NCBI GenBank assembly: GCA_017526725.1
Contig: JAFXRA010000065.1
Coordinates: 1 to 10,049 of the forward strand
DNA: 10,049 bases
From: Candidatus Rifleibacteriota bacterium
Lineage (GTDB): Bacteria > Riflebacteria > Ozemobacteria > Ozemobacterales > Ozemobacteraceae
Direction of reading: 5' to 3'
Position numbers and translations under genes: made by a program
Notes under the pieces: generated by a model
The model's input: the letters and a program-made list of their open reading frames with translations, nothing else
What the model was told of the DNA's origin: nothing
Database searches by the model: none
Shown: positions 1 through 6,162 of the stretch, in pieces
Position numbering within the stretch: the first letter of the stretch is position 1
Layout: each line of letters starts with the position of its first letter

Positions 1-11
1 AGGTTCGCTTC

Positions 12-25
12 AAGTCTTCGGACTT
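12..25 (+). other. UUCG-capped hairpin at the 3' end of an unidentified transcript
   Basis: AAGTC and GACTT flank a TTCG loop, giving a C(UUCG)G tetraloop hairpin, a very stable RNA fold. It lies 5 bases before the terminator at 31-52. It could be the last helix of a structured RNA. It could also be coding sequence: one plus frame reads VRFKSSDF and stops at 27-29. The window starts too close to decide, and no known RNA family is recognised. Confidence 0.4.
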
Positions 26-30
26 CTAAT

Positions 31-60
31 CGCTTCTCTTAAAAGAGAAGCGTTTTTATT
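31..60 (+). terminator. Rho-independent terminator of an upstream plus-strand transcript
   Basis: CGCTTCTCTT (31-40) and AAGAGAAGCG (43-52) form a perfect 10-bp stem with an AA spacer, followed by TTTTTATT. The stem and U-tract are classical for the plus strand. It ends whatever gene or RNA lies left of the window, so the symporter gene downstream needs its own promoter. Confidence 0.85.
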
Positions 61-162
61 GTTATTAGATAGTTTGAAAAATAACGAATATTGCTAATAA
101 TCATTATCTTACTAGCCTTCGTTTTAACAATAACTACAATGATTACCAGCTACAATAACTAC

Positions 163-330
163 GCCAAGCGTAGCTTGGCATAAGTCTTCTCGAAAATCCC
201 CCAGTCACCGATTGCTACGCAATCAGCCCCTTCAGTCTTTGGCTTCGCCAAATCCAGCTTTACGACTTGCTGACCTCCTGTCGCTCGCTTGCACGCCGCC
301 ATCCTTGGCGGCAGTGATAAAGGGGGATTT
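163..330. repeat. Intergenic palindromic element with clustered mini-hairpins
   Basis: Four perfect short hairpins sit in about 150 bases: GCCAAGC/GCTTGGC with loop GTA (163-179), GATTGC/GCAATC with loop TAC (210-224), TTTGGC/GCCAAA with loop TTC (238-252) and GCCGCCA/TGGCGGC with loop TCCT (295-312). A 9-bp inverted repeat, AAATCCCCC (194-202) and GGGGGATTT (322-330), brackets the last three. The segment is clearly richer in GC than its flanks. On one strand or the other, three hairpins contain GCGTAGC or GCGAAGC, the class of unusually stable DNA mini-hairpins with a GNA loop. The design resembles dispersed palindromic elements such as REP or RPE-type repeats. Whether it is repeated elsewhere cannot be seen from one copy. 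Confidence 0.6.
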
Positions 331-405
331 AAAGTATTGAACTCAATCATCGATTGCTTGTAATAGATGGTTTAATTAGTTACTTGCGTTTGCTAAAACA
401 TTCCC

Positions 406-438
406 CTTATCTCTAAGCTCTGCTCTCTTATCTCTAAG
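406..438. repeat. 12-bp direct repeat with 21-bp period upstream of the symporter
   Basis: CTTATCTCTAAG occurs exactly at 406-417 and 427-438. The 21-bp period is about two helical turns, so a dimeric or tandem DNA-binding protein could contact both copies on one face. It lies about 80 bases upstream of the predicted -35 box. No regulator family is recognised. Confidence 0.45.
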
Positions 439-472
439 AGTTATACGGTTATGACAATGGGTAGGCGCGAAC

Positions 473-482
473 TATTCGAATA
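473..482. promoter_or_regulatory. 10-bp palindrome upstream of the symporter promoter, possible operator
   Basis: TATTCGAATA is a perfect palindrome lying 36 bases before the predicted -35 box at 519. A short palindrome in AT-rich DNA can occur by chance, so the operator role is only a guess. Confidence 0.25.
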
Positions 483-518
483 TTGATTAAACTGGTTTCT
501 TAATTCCTATCTTTTTTA

Positions 519-547
519 TTGACTATAGTTTAATCTGTCACTAAAAT
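519..547 (+). promoter_or_regulatory. Sigma-70-type promoter of the symporter gene
   Basis: TTGACT (519-524, 5 of 6 matches) is separated by 17 bases from TAAAAT (542-547, 5 of 6 matches). Transcription would begin near 554, leaving a leader of roughly 88 bases before the ATG at 642. The -10 box covers the in-frame ATG at 546, so that codon would be outside the transcript. Confidence 0.65.
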
Positions 548-627
548 GCCTCAAAGTAAATATAGGGGCGGTTTAGCACAAACCATATCCACTGACGTTC
601 AACTAAGCAGTTACGAAGTATTTATAC

Positions 628-634
628 AAGAAGG
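628..634 (+). promoter_or_regulatory. Ribosome binding site that fixes the symporter start
   Basis: AAGAAGG lies 7 bases before the ATG at 642. The alternative ATG at 546 has no comparable purine-rich site and sits inside the promoter. Confidence 0.75.
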
Positions 635-641
635 TAATCAC

Positions 642-2288
642 ATGATAAGGTCTGAGACGTTTAATACGGACAATTCAGGTTTTGGAAAGGCAATGGAATT
701 CATCAAAGAGTTCCTTGACGATTGCAAGATTGAGAACAAAGCACGAATCAAAGCTTTGCTTGTTGTAGAAGAAGCACTTGGCAGCCTGATAGATCACCGC
801 AAGGGTGATGACATAAACATTTGCCTTCATTCGTTGCTTGGCACAGTCACGATAGAGTTTTCCATAAAAGGCGAACAGTTTCCTCTGACAGAGAATATGA
901 TGTCTGCCAAATTGCCGAAAAACGGCGAGAAAGACATCAGAAAGCAAGATGCGATACGAAACATCATGCTTCGATGTTTGACGGACGACCTGAAATACCA
1001 GCACAAGGACGGTGTCAATTATGTTCAAGTGACGTTGGTGAAATCCAAGCATGCCTTTCTCTTTCAGACGCTAGGGGCGATGCTTGTGGCTATTCTGGTT
1101 GGGTTAATTCTATCTGCAGCAGCTCCTGCCTCTTTTAACTCCTTATTGAATATCAATCTACTGTCGCCTATTAAGACGATGTATCTGAATGCTCTCAAGA
1201 TGGCAGCCGCACCAGTCGTCTTTTTCTCAATAGTATCCTGTATCGTGAGGTTTTCCGATCTTTCAGTTCTTGGTCGAATTGGTTTAAAAATTTTGTCTCT
1301 GTATTTTTGTACGACGTTGATTGCTGTTGGCGTTGGCATCGGCACATACTACCTATTTCAACCTGGGAGCACAAATATGACGGGACTAGCACAAGATGCC
1401 TCTTCCATAACATCCAAATCGATGAACATCTCCATTAAGGATACCATAGTAGGTATTGTTCCGTCCAACTTTCTTAGTCCTTTTCTAGAGTCAAATATGC
1501 TCCAACTGATTTTCCTAGCGGTTATCTGCGGTATTGCAACAGGATTAATTGGTAAATACTCCGCAATGTTGACAGGCTTCTTCCAAGCATGCAACGATTT
1601 GTTTTTAAAGATAACGACCCTTTTTATCAAGGTCATGCCAATTGCTGTGTTCTGTTCCATCGCTTCAATGATTCTGGTGATGGGCACCAGATCTATGCTC
1701 ACCTTGTTGGGTATGTTGGGAACTTTCCTATTTGGACTTGTCTGCATGATGGCAGTATATTGCCTGATGATGCTAGTGCTGGCAAGATTGAATCCTCTGT
1801 ATTTTTTGAAGAAATACGCCCCTGTGATGTTGCAGGTGTTCTCTATGGCTTCAAGTAACGCCTCTATACCAATCAACATGGATGCGTGTGAAAAGAAGCT
1901 AGGCATTTCTGACAAAGTGTTTGCTCTGTCGATTCCTCTTGGAGCGACTCTCAACATGGATGGAACTTGTATCCATCTAGCGGTATTCGCACTGACATTG
2001 GCCAATATTTACGGTGTTCCTGTTGGCGAAGGCATACTTTTGTCTATGATTGTATCCATTGTCGTGCTTTCGATGGGGGCACCAGGCATTCCTGGTTCGG
2101 GTCTTATCTGTCTTTCAGTATTGCTTACGCAGATGAACGTCCCCGTGGAAGCCATCGGTCTGGTAATGGGCATCGATCCCCTCATAGGCATGTTCCGCTG
2201 CATGAGCAATTGTCTTGGTGATGTGGTGGTCACATCCATTGTTGCTAAAAGTGAAGACCAGATGAATATGGAAGTTTATCGGCAATAG
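642..2288 (+). CDS. Dicarboxylate/amino acid:cation symporter with N-terminal ATPase-like domain
   Basis: This 548-aa inner-membrane protein should move a small acidic solute into the cell with Na+. Residues about 1-135 resemble the GHKL/HATPase_c_2 fold of RsbW-type anti-sigma kinases. The N-box reads EEALGSLIDH (43-52), with Ser48 where the Mg-binding Asn is expected, and no DxGxG box is seen, so ATP hydrolysis is doubtful. Residues about 140-535 are an SDF (DAACS) transporter with SSNASIP (404-410), LGATLNMDGT (433-442) and GAPGIPGSG (479-487). In the last helix, Asp512, Arg519, Asn523 and Asp527 align with Asp390, Arg397, Asn401 and Asp405 of GltPh. Gly516 and Cys520 replace the amino-group-contacting Asp394 and Thr398, which suggests a dicarboxylate rather than an amino acid. 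GC is about 42-50% in sampled lines, above its neighbours. A longer reading from 546 would add 32 residues and is less likely. Confidence 0.92.
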   Translation: MIRSETFNTDNSGFGKAMEFIKEFLDDCKIENKARIKALLVVEEALGSLIDHRKGDDINICLHSLLGTVTIEFSIKGEQFPLTENMMSAKLPKNGEKDIRKQDAIRNIMLRCLTDDLKYQHKDGVNYVQVTLVKSKHAFLFQTLGAMLVAILVGLILSAAAPASFNSLLNINLLSPIKTMYLNALKMAAAPVVFFSIVSCIVRFSDLSVLGRIGLKILSLYFCTTLIAVGVGIGTYYLFQPGSTNMTGLAQDASSITSKSMNISIKDTIVGIVPSNFLSPFLESNMLQLIFLAVICGIATGLIGKYSAMLTGFFQACNDLFLKITTLFIKVMPIAVFCSIASMILVMGTRSMLTLLGMLGTFLFGLVCMMAVYCLMMLVLARLNPLYFLKKYAPVMLQVFSMASSNASIPINMDACEKKLGISDKVFALSIPLGATLNMDGTCIHLAVFALTLANIYGVPVGEGILLSMIVSIVVLSMGAPGIPGSGLICLSVLLTQMNVPVEAIGLVMGIDPLIGMFRCMSNCLGDVVVTSIVAKSEDQMNMEVYRQ

Positions 2289-2327
2289 TTTCTTATTTGA
2301 GATATATTTTATATGTTAAATAAGGAA
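2289..2327. other. AU-rich hairpin at the convergent gene ends
   Basis: TTTCTTATTT (2289-2298) can pair with AAATAAGGAA (2318-2327), with one G-U pair. The loop holds a second stem, ATATA/TATAT (2302-2306 and 2310-2314). It overlaps the end of the minus-strand gene and lies directly after the symporter stop. There is no T-tract on either side, so it is a poor intrinsic terminator but could stabilise mRNA 3' ends. Confidence 0.3.
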
Positions 2328-3015
2328 TACCATAGCGGCCATCACTGTAAGCAATTTTGAGTTTATTGCCTTGTTGGACCAGATTCATTAAAGAATGTGA
2401 AACATCAATCATTTTTATGTCTTTTACATTTGGCTGAAAATAAACTTCATAATGATAGACGGTAGTCCCGCTTTTACCTTTTTTGGTTGTATAAAAATGA
2501 TTTTTGGTTACTGTAACTATACTTTCTTCAGCTTTTTGATTATCAAAATAATAATTTACAAAATGAACTGATGTCATTCCTAAACTAATGGAAATTGTAT
2601 AGATAAATATAATTATGCTGTGTTTTAGGGTCGGTTCTTTATTTCTTACTTCAAGACTTGAGGAATTATATTCTTTTCGTATTAATAAATTGTATAAAAA
2701 TAAAAATATAATTATTGAATAAATGGCTATGTAGAGAATTGTTTTTAACCCAATATTATCGCAATATAAAACTAAGCAATTTTTAGCTAACTGATTGTTT
2801 ATATAAAGCCAATAAAATGCAATGATAAAATGGACAATAATTATCGTTGCGGTCAAAATAGGAAAATTTTTAAAAAACTCCTTAGCATACTTTTGATTAT
2901 TTTCTATTTGTGTTTTTGTTTTATGTTTAGTGCTAAAATTTGGCAAAATTAAAGCAGTAAAAATAATCGCAACAACTTCGTGAAAATATAATATAAGACC
3001 CCATGTCGTGGTCAT
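2293..3015 (-). CDS. Membrane protein of unknown function, very AT-rich
   Basis: I do not recognise a family. The 240-aa product has four hydrophobic segments (about 6-27, 52-72, 89-111 and 132-154) and a C-terminal soluble part of about 85 residues rich in Tyr, Lys and Val. The alternating pattern of that part suggests a beta domain, probably outside the membrane. The ATG at 3015 is preferred because AAAAGGA lies 11 bases upstream. A TTG at 3039 would add eight residues but has only a weak AGG close by. GC is about 20-25% in sampled lines against about 40% in nearby genes, which suggests recent acquisition or weak selection. It has its own promoter (3069-3097), converges on the symporter gene with 4 bases between stops, and follows the nagA terminator, so it appears to stand alone. 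Confidence 0.75.
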   Translation of the reverse strand: MTTTWGLILYFHEVVAIIFTALILPNFSTKHKTKTQIENNQKYAKEFFKNFPILTATIIIVHFIIAFYWLYINNQLAKNCLVLYCDNIGLKTILYIAIYSIIIFLFLYNLLIRKEYNSSSLEVRNKEPTLKHSIIIFIYTISISLGMTSVHFVNYYFDNQKAEESIVTVTKNHFYTTKKGKSGTTVYHYEVYFQPNVKDIKMIDVSHSLMNLVQQGNKLKIAYSDGRYGIPYLTYKIYLK

Positions 3016-3068
3016 TTTGTCTGTTATCCTTTTTAACAATAACCTAATAAATATGATATCTGGAAAGT

Positions 3069-3097
3069 ATAATAAAATAAATCTGTTTATTCATCAA
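3069..3097 (-). promoter_or_regulatory. Promoter of the AT-rich membrane-protein gene
   Basis: On the minus strand TTGATG (3097-3092, 4 of 6) is followed after 17 bases by TATTAT (3074-3069, 5 of 6). Transcription would start near 3062, about 45 bases before the ATG at 3015. AT-rich DNA yields chance matches, so confidence is moderate. Confidence 0.5.
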
Positions 3098-3126
3098 GGA
3101 AAGTATATCAAAGGGCTAAAAATAAT

Positions 3127-3158
3127 ATCGCGAGCTGAAATATTATTAAGCTCGCGAT
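3127..3158 (-). terminator. Terminator downstream of nagA
   Basis: ATCGCGAGCT (3127-3136) and AGCTCGCGAT (3149-3158) form a perfect 10-bp, GC-containing stem around a 12-base AT loop. Read on the minus strand the stem is followed by ATATTATTTTTA, a broken U-tract. It lies 23 bases past the nagA stop codon. The plus strand also has a short TTTATT tail, but no plus-strand gene needs it. Confidence 0.65.
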
Positions 3159-3181
3159 TTATTGTTGAAGTTATTTGAATA

Positions 3182-4270
3182 TTAAGCTTTCTTGTAGAAC
3201 CAGTGCTTTTTGTCTAGAGAAGAACAGAGCCAGTTCATCTTTGAATCAAAGAAAACTTCTGTTTCTCTGGATTTTAAATGATGATGGTTTATAGGAGTAC
3301 GCCAAGCGCTTGTCCCTAAGAGACCCCATGACATATAGGTTTTGTCAGACATTATTTTCAAACTTTGCGGAAGTGTTGTTGCGCCGCCAAAGAATCCGCC
3401 AGTTTTAAGATTGCATCTAGTGCCTTTTTTTACTATTTTTGTGTTGTAAAAATCATATTCGCCGTCTTCTAAGCCTGTGGTTGCCATAGAGTCAGAGATT
3501 AGAATGATTTGAGATGCTTCATAAAAACTGAATATGAATGAAAGCATTTCAGGACATACATGTTCACAATCGGCAATCAATTCAATAGCTAAGTCTCTAT
3601 GAGATAGGATATAGGTTAACATATTGGGATCTCTGTGATGTAATTGAGGCATAGCATTGAAAAGGTGGGTAACAATGGTTGCACCGGCTTCAACTGCTTT
3701 GGCAGTTGTCTTATAGTCTGCATTGGAATGGCCTAGAGCAACTGTTATTCCCATTTGAACTGCTTCTTTTATGAATTGTATAGCACCAGGAAGTTCGGGA
3801 GCAACAGTAACTACTTTTACTAATCCTTCTGCTGCTTCCTGATATTTTTTCAAAAGATCAATTGATGGGTCTTTTAATAGTGCAGTTTGATGGGAACCGC
3901 ATTTTTCTTTTGATAAAAAAGGACCTTCCAGATATATTCCATGGACTATCGGCAGGGCTTCTCTTGTTTTAATAACTTTAACTATGTCTTTTATTGCTTT
4001 TAAAGTTTGTTCTTCTGTACTGGTAATTATAGTTGCCATAACTCCAGTTAGACCAGTTAAAAGCATTTTATCCAACATTTCATTGATTTTTTCACTGTTG
4101 CCAAAAGAAAAATCCCAACCAAACCCGCCATGACAATGGGTATCTATAATGCCAGGAAGCTTAAAACCGTCTTCTGGTGAATCTACATTTCTATAATCTT
4201 GTGGGTGAAAATAATTATTGTTTTCTATAAAATCAGGGCATTTTGTTAAAACTTCAAAAGTTTTTGACAT
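3182..4270 (-). CDS. nagA: N-acetylglucosamine-6-phosphate deacetylase-like amidohydrolase
   Basis: NagA removes acetate from GlcNAc-6-phosphate in the cytoplasm, feeding amino-sugar recycling or catabolism. In this 362-aa protein the amidohydrolase motifs occur in order: PGIIDTHCHGG (39-49, with His45 and His47), YLEGPF (113-118, metal ligand Glu115), GHSNADY (180-186, His181), THLFNAM (201-207, His202), an Arg at 213 where substrate phosphate is bound, IADCEHV (232-238, His237) and SDSMATTGL (259-267, catalytic Asp260). The active site therefore looks complete. The ends are unusual: only 38 residues precede the PGIID motif and the usual NPA and GxDAD motifs near the C-terminus are not recognisable, so the small beta domain is reduced. 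AGAGGAG lies 8 bases before the ATG. No nagB or sugar transporter gene is adjacent. Another deacetylase specificity is possible. Confidence 0.87.
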   Translation of the reverse strand: MSKTFEVLTKCPDFIENNNYFHPQDYRNVDSPEDGFKLPGIIDTHCHGGFGWDFSFGNSEKINEMLDKMLLTGLTGVMATIITSTEEQTLKAIKDIVKVIKTREALPIVHGIYLEGPFLSKEKCGSHQTALLKDPSIDLLKKYQEAAEGLVKVVTVAPELPGAIQFIKEAVQMGITVALGHSNADYKTTAKAVEAGATIVTHLFNAMPQLHHRDPNMLTYILSHRDLAIELIADCEHVCPEMLSFIFSFYEASQIILISDSMATTGLEDGEYDFYNTKIVKKGTRCNLKTGGFFGGATTLPQSLKIMSDKTYMSWGLLGTSAWRTPINHHHLKSRETEVFFDSKMNWLCSSLDKKHWFYKKA

Positions 4271-4299
4271 TAAAGTTACTCCTCTATTGTGTATGCAAC

Positions 4300-4329
4300 A
4301 TTTTATCCTAGAGAAGTATAATTTTTCAA
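4300..4329 (-). promoter_or_regulatory. Promoter of nagA
   Basis: On the minus strand TTGAAA (4329-4324, 5 of 6) is separated by 18 bases from TAAAAT (4305-4300, 5 of 6). Transcription would start near 4293, about 23 bases before the ATG at 4270. It lies in the 80-base gap after the secreted-protein gene. No clear terminator separates them, so read-through from the floA group is also possible. Confidence 0.5.
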
Positions 4330-4350
4330 TGGGTAAACAAAATTTTTATA

Positions 4351-4911
4351 TTAACGATAATGATTATTTTCTTTTCTTTGTTGAGGACTTAAGTATTGCG
4401 GCTGGGTTGTCGGATCTACTAAGTCTTCTTTAATTAATATTTCTACTATTTCATCTGGTTGGAAAGGAGAAGAGACCATATTGGAATAAAGATCGCCCCA
4501 ATTTGTGGTTTTAACTTTAAATCTTGTCCACTTATACCACCAGTTATGGTTTTGACTGCCGCCCGCTACTACTCTTTTCCGTTCTGCAACTCTAAGTGAT
4601 TTGCCAGGTTGAATTACAATAGGACCTCTGTCTTCAAGCCAGTCTTCGTCTGTTATGAATTTTCTGTGAATATGCCAGGAATCTGCGGTAATAGCTTCTA
4701 TTACTAAAGGATTTACAAAATCATCATTATAAACATCTAAAAATTCAACAATGCTGTAGCGGCTGTAACTAAGTCTTAAAACATCTGCTCTGGCAATGAT
4801 TCTGACAGGAGGACTGTAATGTCTGGCGTTTGTTTTTTGGGGGAATAATAAAAGGATAAAAACTAAGAAAGATATTGATATCAAGACTTTTAGGTTTGAT
4901 ATGATTCTCAA
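4351..4911 (-). CDS. Secreted protein of unknown function, third gene of the floA group
   Basis: No family is recognised for this 186-aa product. Residues 1-29 form a Sec signal peptide with a basic start, a hydrophobic core (8-23) and a likely cut after TNA at 27-29, so the mature chain should lie outside the cytoplasmic membrane. It is rich in Trp, Tyr and basic residues. Trp-containing stretches such as DSWHIH, DEDWLEDR and NHNWWYKW suggest a compact, probably beta-rich domain. The last 20 residues are polar and Gln/Asn-rich. The start is TTG: AAAGGAT lies a few bases upstream and TTGA overlaps the TGA stop of the preceding gene, which implies translational coupling. Its place behind floA suggests an envelope role, but that is inference only. 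Confidence 0.8.
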   Translation of the reverse strand: MRIISNLKVLISISFLVFILLLFPQKTNARHYSPPVRIIARADVLRLSYSRYSIVEFLDVYNDDFVNPLVIEAITADSWHIHRKFITDEDWLEDRGPIVIQPGKSLRVAERKRVVAGGSQNHNWWYKWTRFKVKTTNWGDLYSNMVSSPFQPDEIVEILIKEDLVDPTTQPQYLSPQQRKENNHYR

Positions 4912-5153
4912 TTTTTATCCTTTTGTTTTGCTTTGGCAACTTCTATGAGATGCTGATTCAAGGCCAGCATAGACATAAGTATTTCATATGCTTCTGCCTT
5001 GCTCATGTCTTCGAAAACACCTATTGATATGTTTTTTCTGAAGACGCGAAATTGTGCATCTGACATGTGACTTAACAGTCTTAAATCTTTGCGGTGCTGC
5101 CGATTCATGAACTCAAGCTGTTCAAGAGTCGGTTCTTGAATCTTAGTCGTCAT
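4908..5153 (-). CDS. Small cytoplasmic helical protein between floA and the secreted-protein gene
   Basis: The 81-aa product has no signal peptide or membrane segment. It is charged and appears almost wholly helical, with a Leu/Met-rich middle and a Lys-rich tail (KAKQKDKN). I do not recognise a family. The ATG at 5153 lies inside the last codons of floA (11-base overlap), and its TGA overlaps the next TTG start, so it depends on coupling at both ends. No separate ribosome binding site is clear. A TTG at 5159 would add two residues. B. subtilis floA is also followed by a small gene, yqfB; the position is similar but no homology is claimed. Confidence 0.75.
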   Translation of the reverse strand: MTTKIQEPTLEQLEFMNRQHRKDLRLLSHMSDAQFRVFRKNISIGVFEDMSKAEAYEILMSMLALNQHLIEVAKAKQKDKN

Positions 5154-6132
5154 CACCAAAGCTTAGGCCTATACGGCTTGAAGTATCAGGCATTACGGCT
5201 GTATTTCTTTTCCTGTTTTGATTCCTTTTTACTATCAGTTTGCCTTTTCTAAATGTTTCTGCAAGAGCTAATGGAACTCTCATTTCGGATTCAACCAGCT
5301 TAGCCTTAGCTTCTTGTTCTGCAGCTTTGTTTTCCTGAGTTAAGGCTTCTGCTATAGCTCTTCTGCCTTCTGCTCTTGCTTCTGCCACTTGTTTATCTGC
5401 GATAGCCTGGGCATTTTTCAGGAAAGCACCGATATTTCTACCAACGTCTATGTCTGCAATATCCAATGAAACGATTTCAAAGGCTGTACCTGCATCAAGA
5501 CCGCAACCCATAACATGTTTAGTTATTAAATCAGGGCTATTTAATACCACTGAATGTTTTTCACAAGAACCTATGGCTGAAACGATACCTTCACCAACTC
5601 TTGCGAGAATAGTATCTTCACCAGCACCACCGATCATGGTTTTAAGATTAGCTCTAACAGTAATATTGACCTTTACTTTGAGTTCTACACCGTCTTTGGC
5701 AACAGCCTGAATTTCAGGAGCTTTAAGAACTCTCGGCTGAACGCACATTCTAACTGCTTGGCTAACATCACGACCAGCTAAGTCTATTGCTGCAGCCTGT
5801 TCGAAATCTAAGCTTAAATTTGAACGGCTGGCACTTATGATTGCATCTATTACATTTCCTATATTTCCATTTGAAAGATAATGCACTTCAAGACGTGAGA
5901 GCTCAACATGTATATTTGCTTTTCTTGCTCTGATATAGGTTTCTATAAGATGACCAACAGGAACTTTTCTAACATTCATCATTGCCAGTTGGAACATGGA
6001 AATAGGGACACCCGAAGTTTTGCACTGAAAATAAATTCCAAATGGAACCAGGCTAAGTGCATAAAAGAAAACTACCGCACAAAAAAGTAGCAATAAAACT
6101 ATGACTGTAAAAATAATAGTAGATGCATCCAT
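5143..6132 (-). CDS. floA: Flotillin-like membrane scaffold protein FloA
   Basis: FloA forms oligomeric assemblies in functional membrane microdomains and affects membrane fluidity and protein-complex assembly. The 329-aa length matches the family (about 330). Residues 5-35 are the hydrophobic N-terminal membrane anchor. The SPFH-like core follows, with LEVHYLSNGN (81-90), FEQAAAIDLAGRDV (110-123) and GGAGEDTILARVGEGIVSAIG (168-188). An Ala/Glu-rich helix (about 237-283) is the oligomerising coiled region. The C-terminal VPLALAETFRKG (286-297) and DTSSRIG (316-322) match the usual tail, although the usual DYY segment is replaced by a basic KRNQNRKRN stretch. AAGGGGA lies 9 bases before the ATG. 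The usual NfeD-type partner gene is not adjacent on either side. The gene overlaps the start of the 81-aa protein gene and heads that group. Confidence 0.95.
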   Translation of the reverse strand: MDASTIIFTVIVLLLLFCAVVFFYALSLVPFGIYFQCKTSGVPISMFQLAMMNVRKVPVGHLIETYIRARKANIHVELSRLEVHYLSNGNIGNVIDAIISASRSNLSLDFEQAAAIDLAGRDVSQAVRMCVQPRVLKAPEIQAVAKDGVELKVKVNITVRANLKTMIGGAGEDTILARVGEGIVSAIGSCEKHSVVLNSPDLITKHVMGCGLDAGTAFEIVSLDIADIDVGRNIGAFLKNAQAIADKQVAEARAEGRRAIAEALTQENKAAEQEAKAKLVESEMRVPLALAETFRKGKLIVKRNQNRKRNTAVMPDTSSRIGLSFGDDD

Positions 6133-6162
6133 TGATATTAGTCCCCTTTAATAACTTAATTA

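Larger units (their letters stand above)
53..641. other. Long intergenic region without a convincing gene
   Basis: About 590 bases lie between the left terminator and the symporter start. No frame gives a protein with family features. It holds an 11-bp direct repeat ACAATAACTAC (127-137 and 152-162), the hairpin element at 163-330, a 12-bp direct repeat (406-417 and 427-438), the palindrome TATTCGAATA (473-482), a promoter (519-547) and the untranslated leader. A 63-codon minus-strand frame (159-350) exists, but it consists of the hairpin element and has no ribosome binding site that I can see. Confidence 0.7.

Noticed and set aside
159..350. 63-codon minus-strand frame as a protein gene
   Set aside because: It is made up largely of the hairpin arms, has no visible ribosome binding site and shows no family features.
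546..641. Upstream ATG as the symporter start
   Set aside because: It lies in the predicted -10 box, has no ribosome binding site, and the extra 32 residues match no part of the family.
1358..2005. 215-codon minus-strand frame opposite the symporter
   Set aside because: It is a shadow frame; the plus frame carries all SDF motifs over the same stretch.
3016..3039. TTG at 3039 as start of the membrane protein
   Set aside because: Only a weak AGG lies near it, whereas the ATG at 3015 has AAAAGGA upstream; the longer form remains possible.
3182..3400. Frameshift explaining the odd NagA C-terminus
   Set aside because: The other minus-strand frames over this stretch do not restore the NPA or GxDAD motifs, and the present frame still ends like the family's last beta strands.
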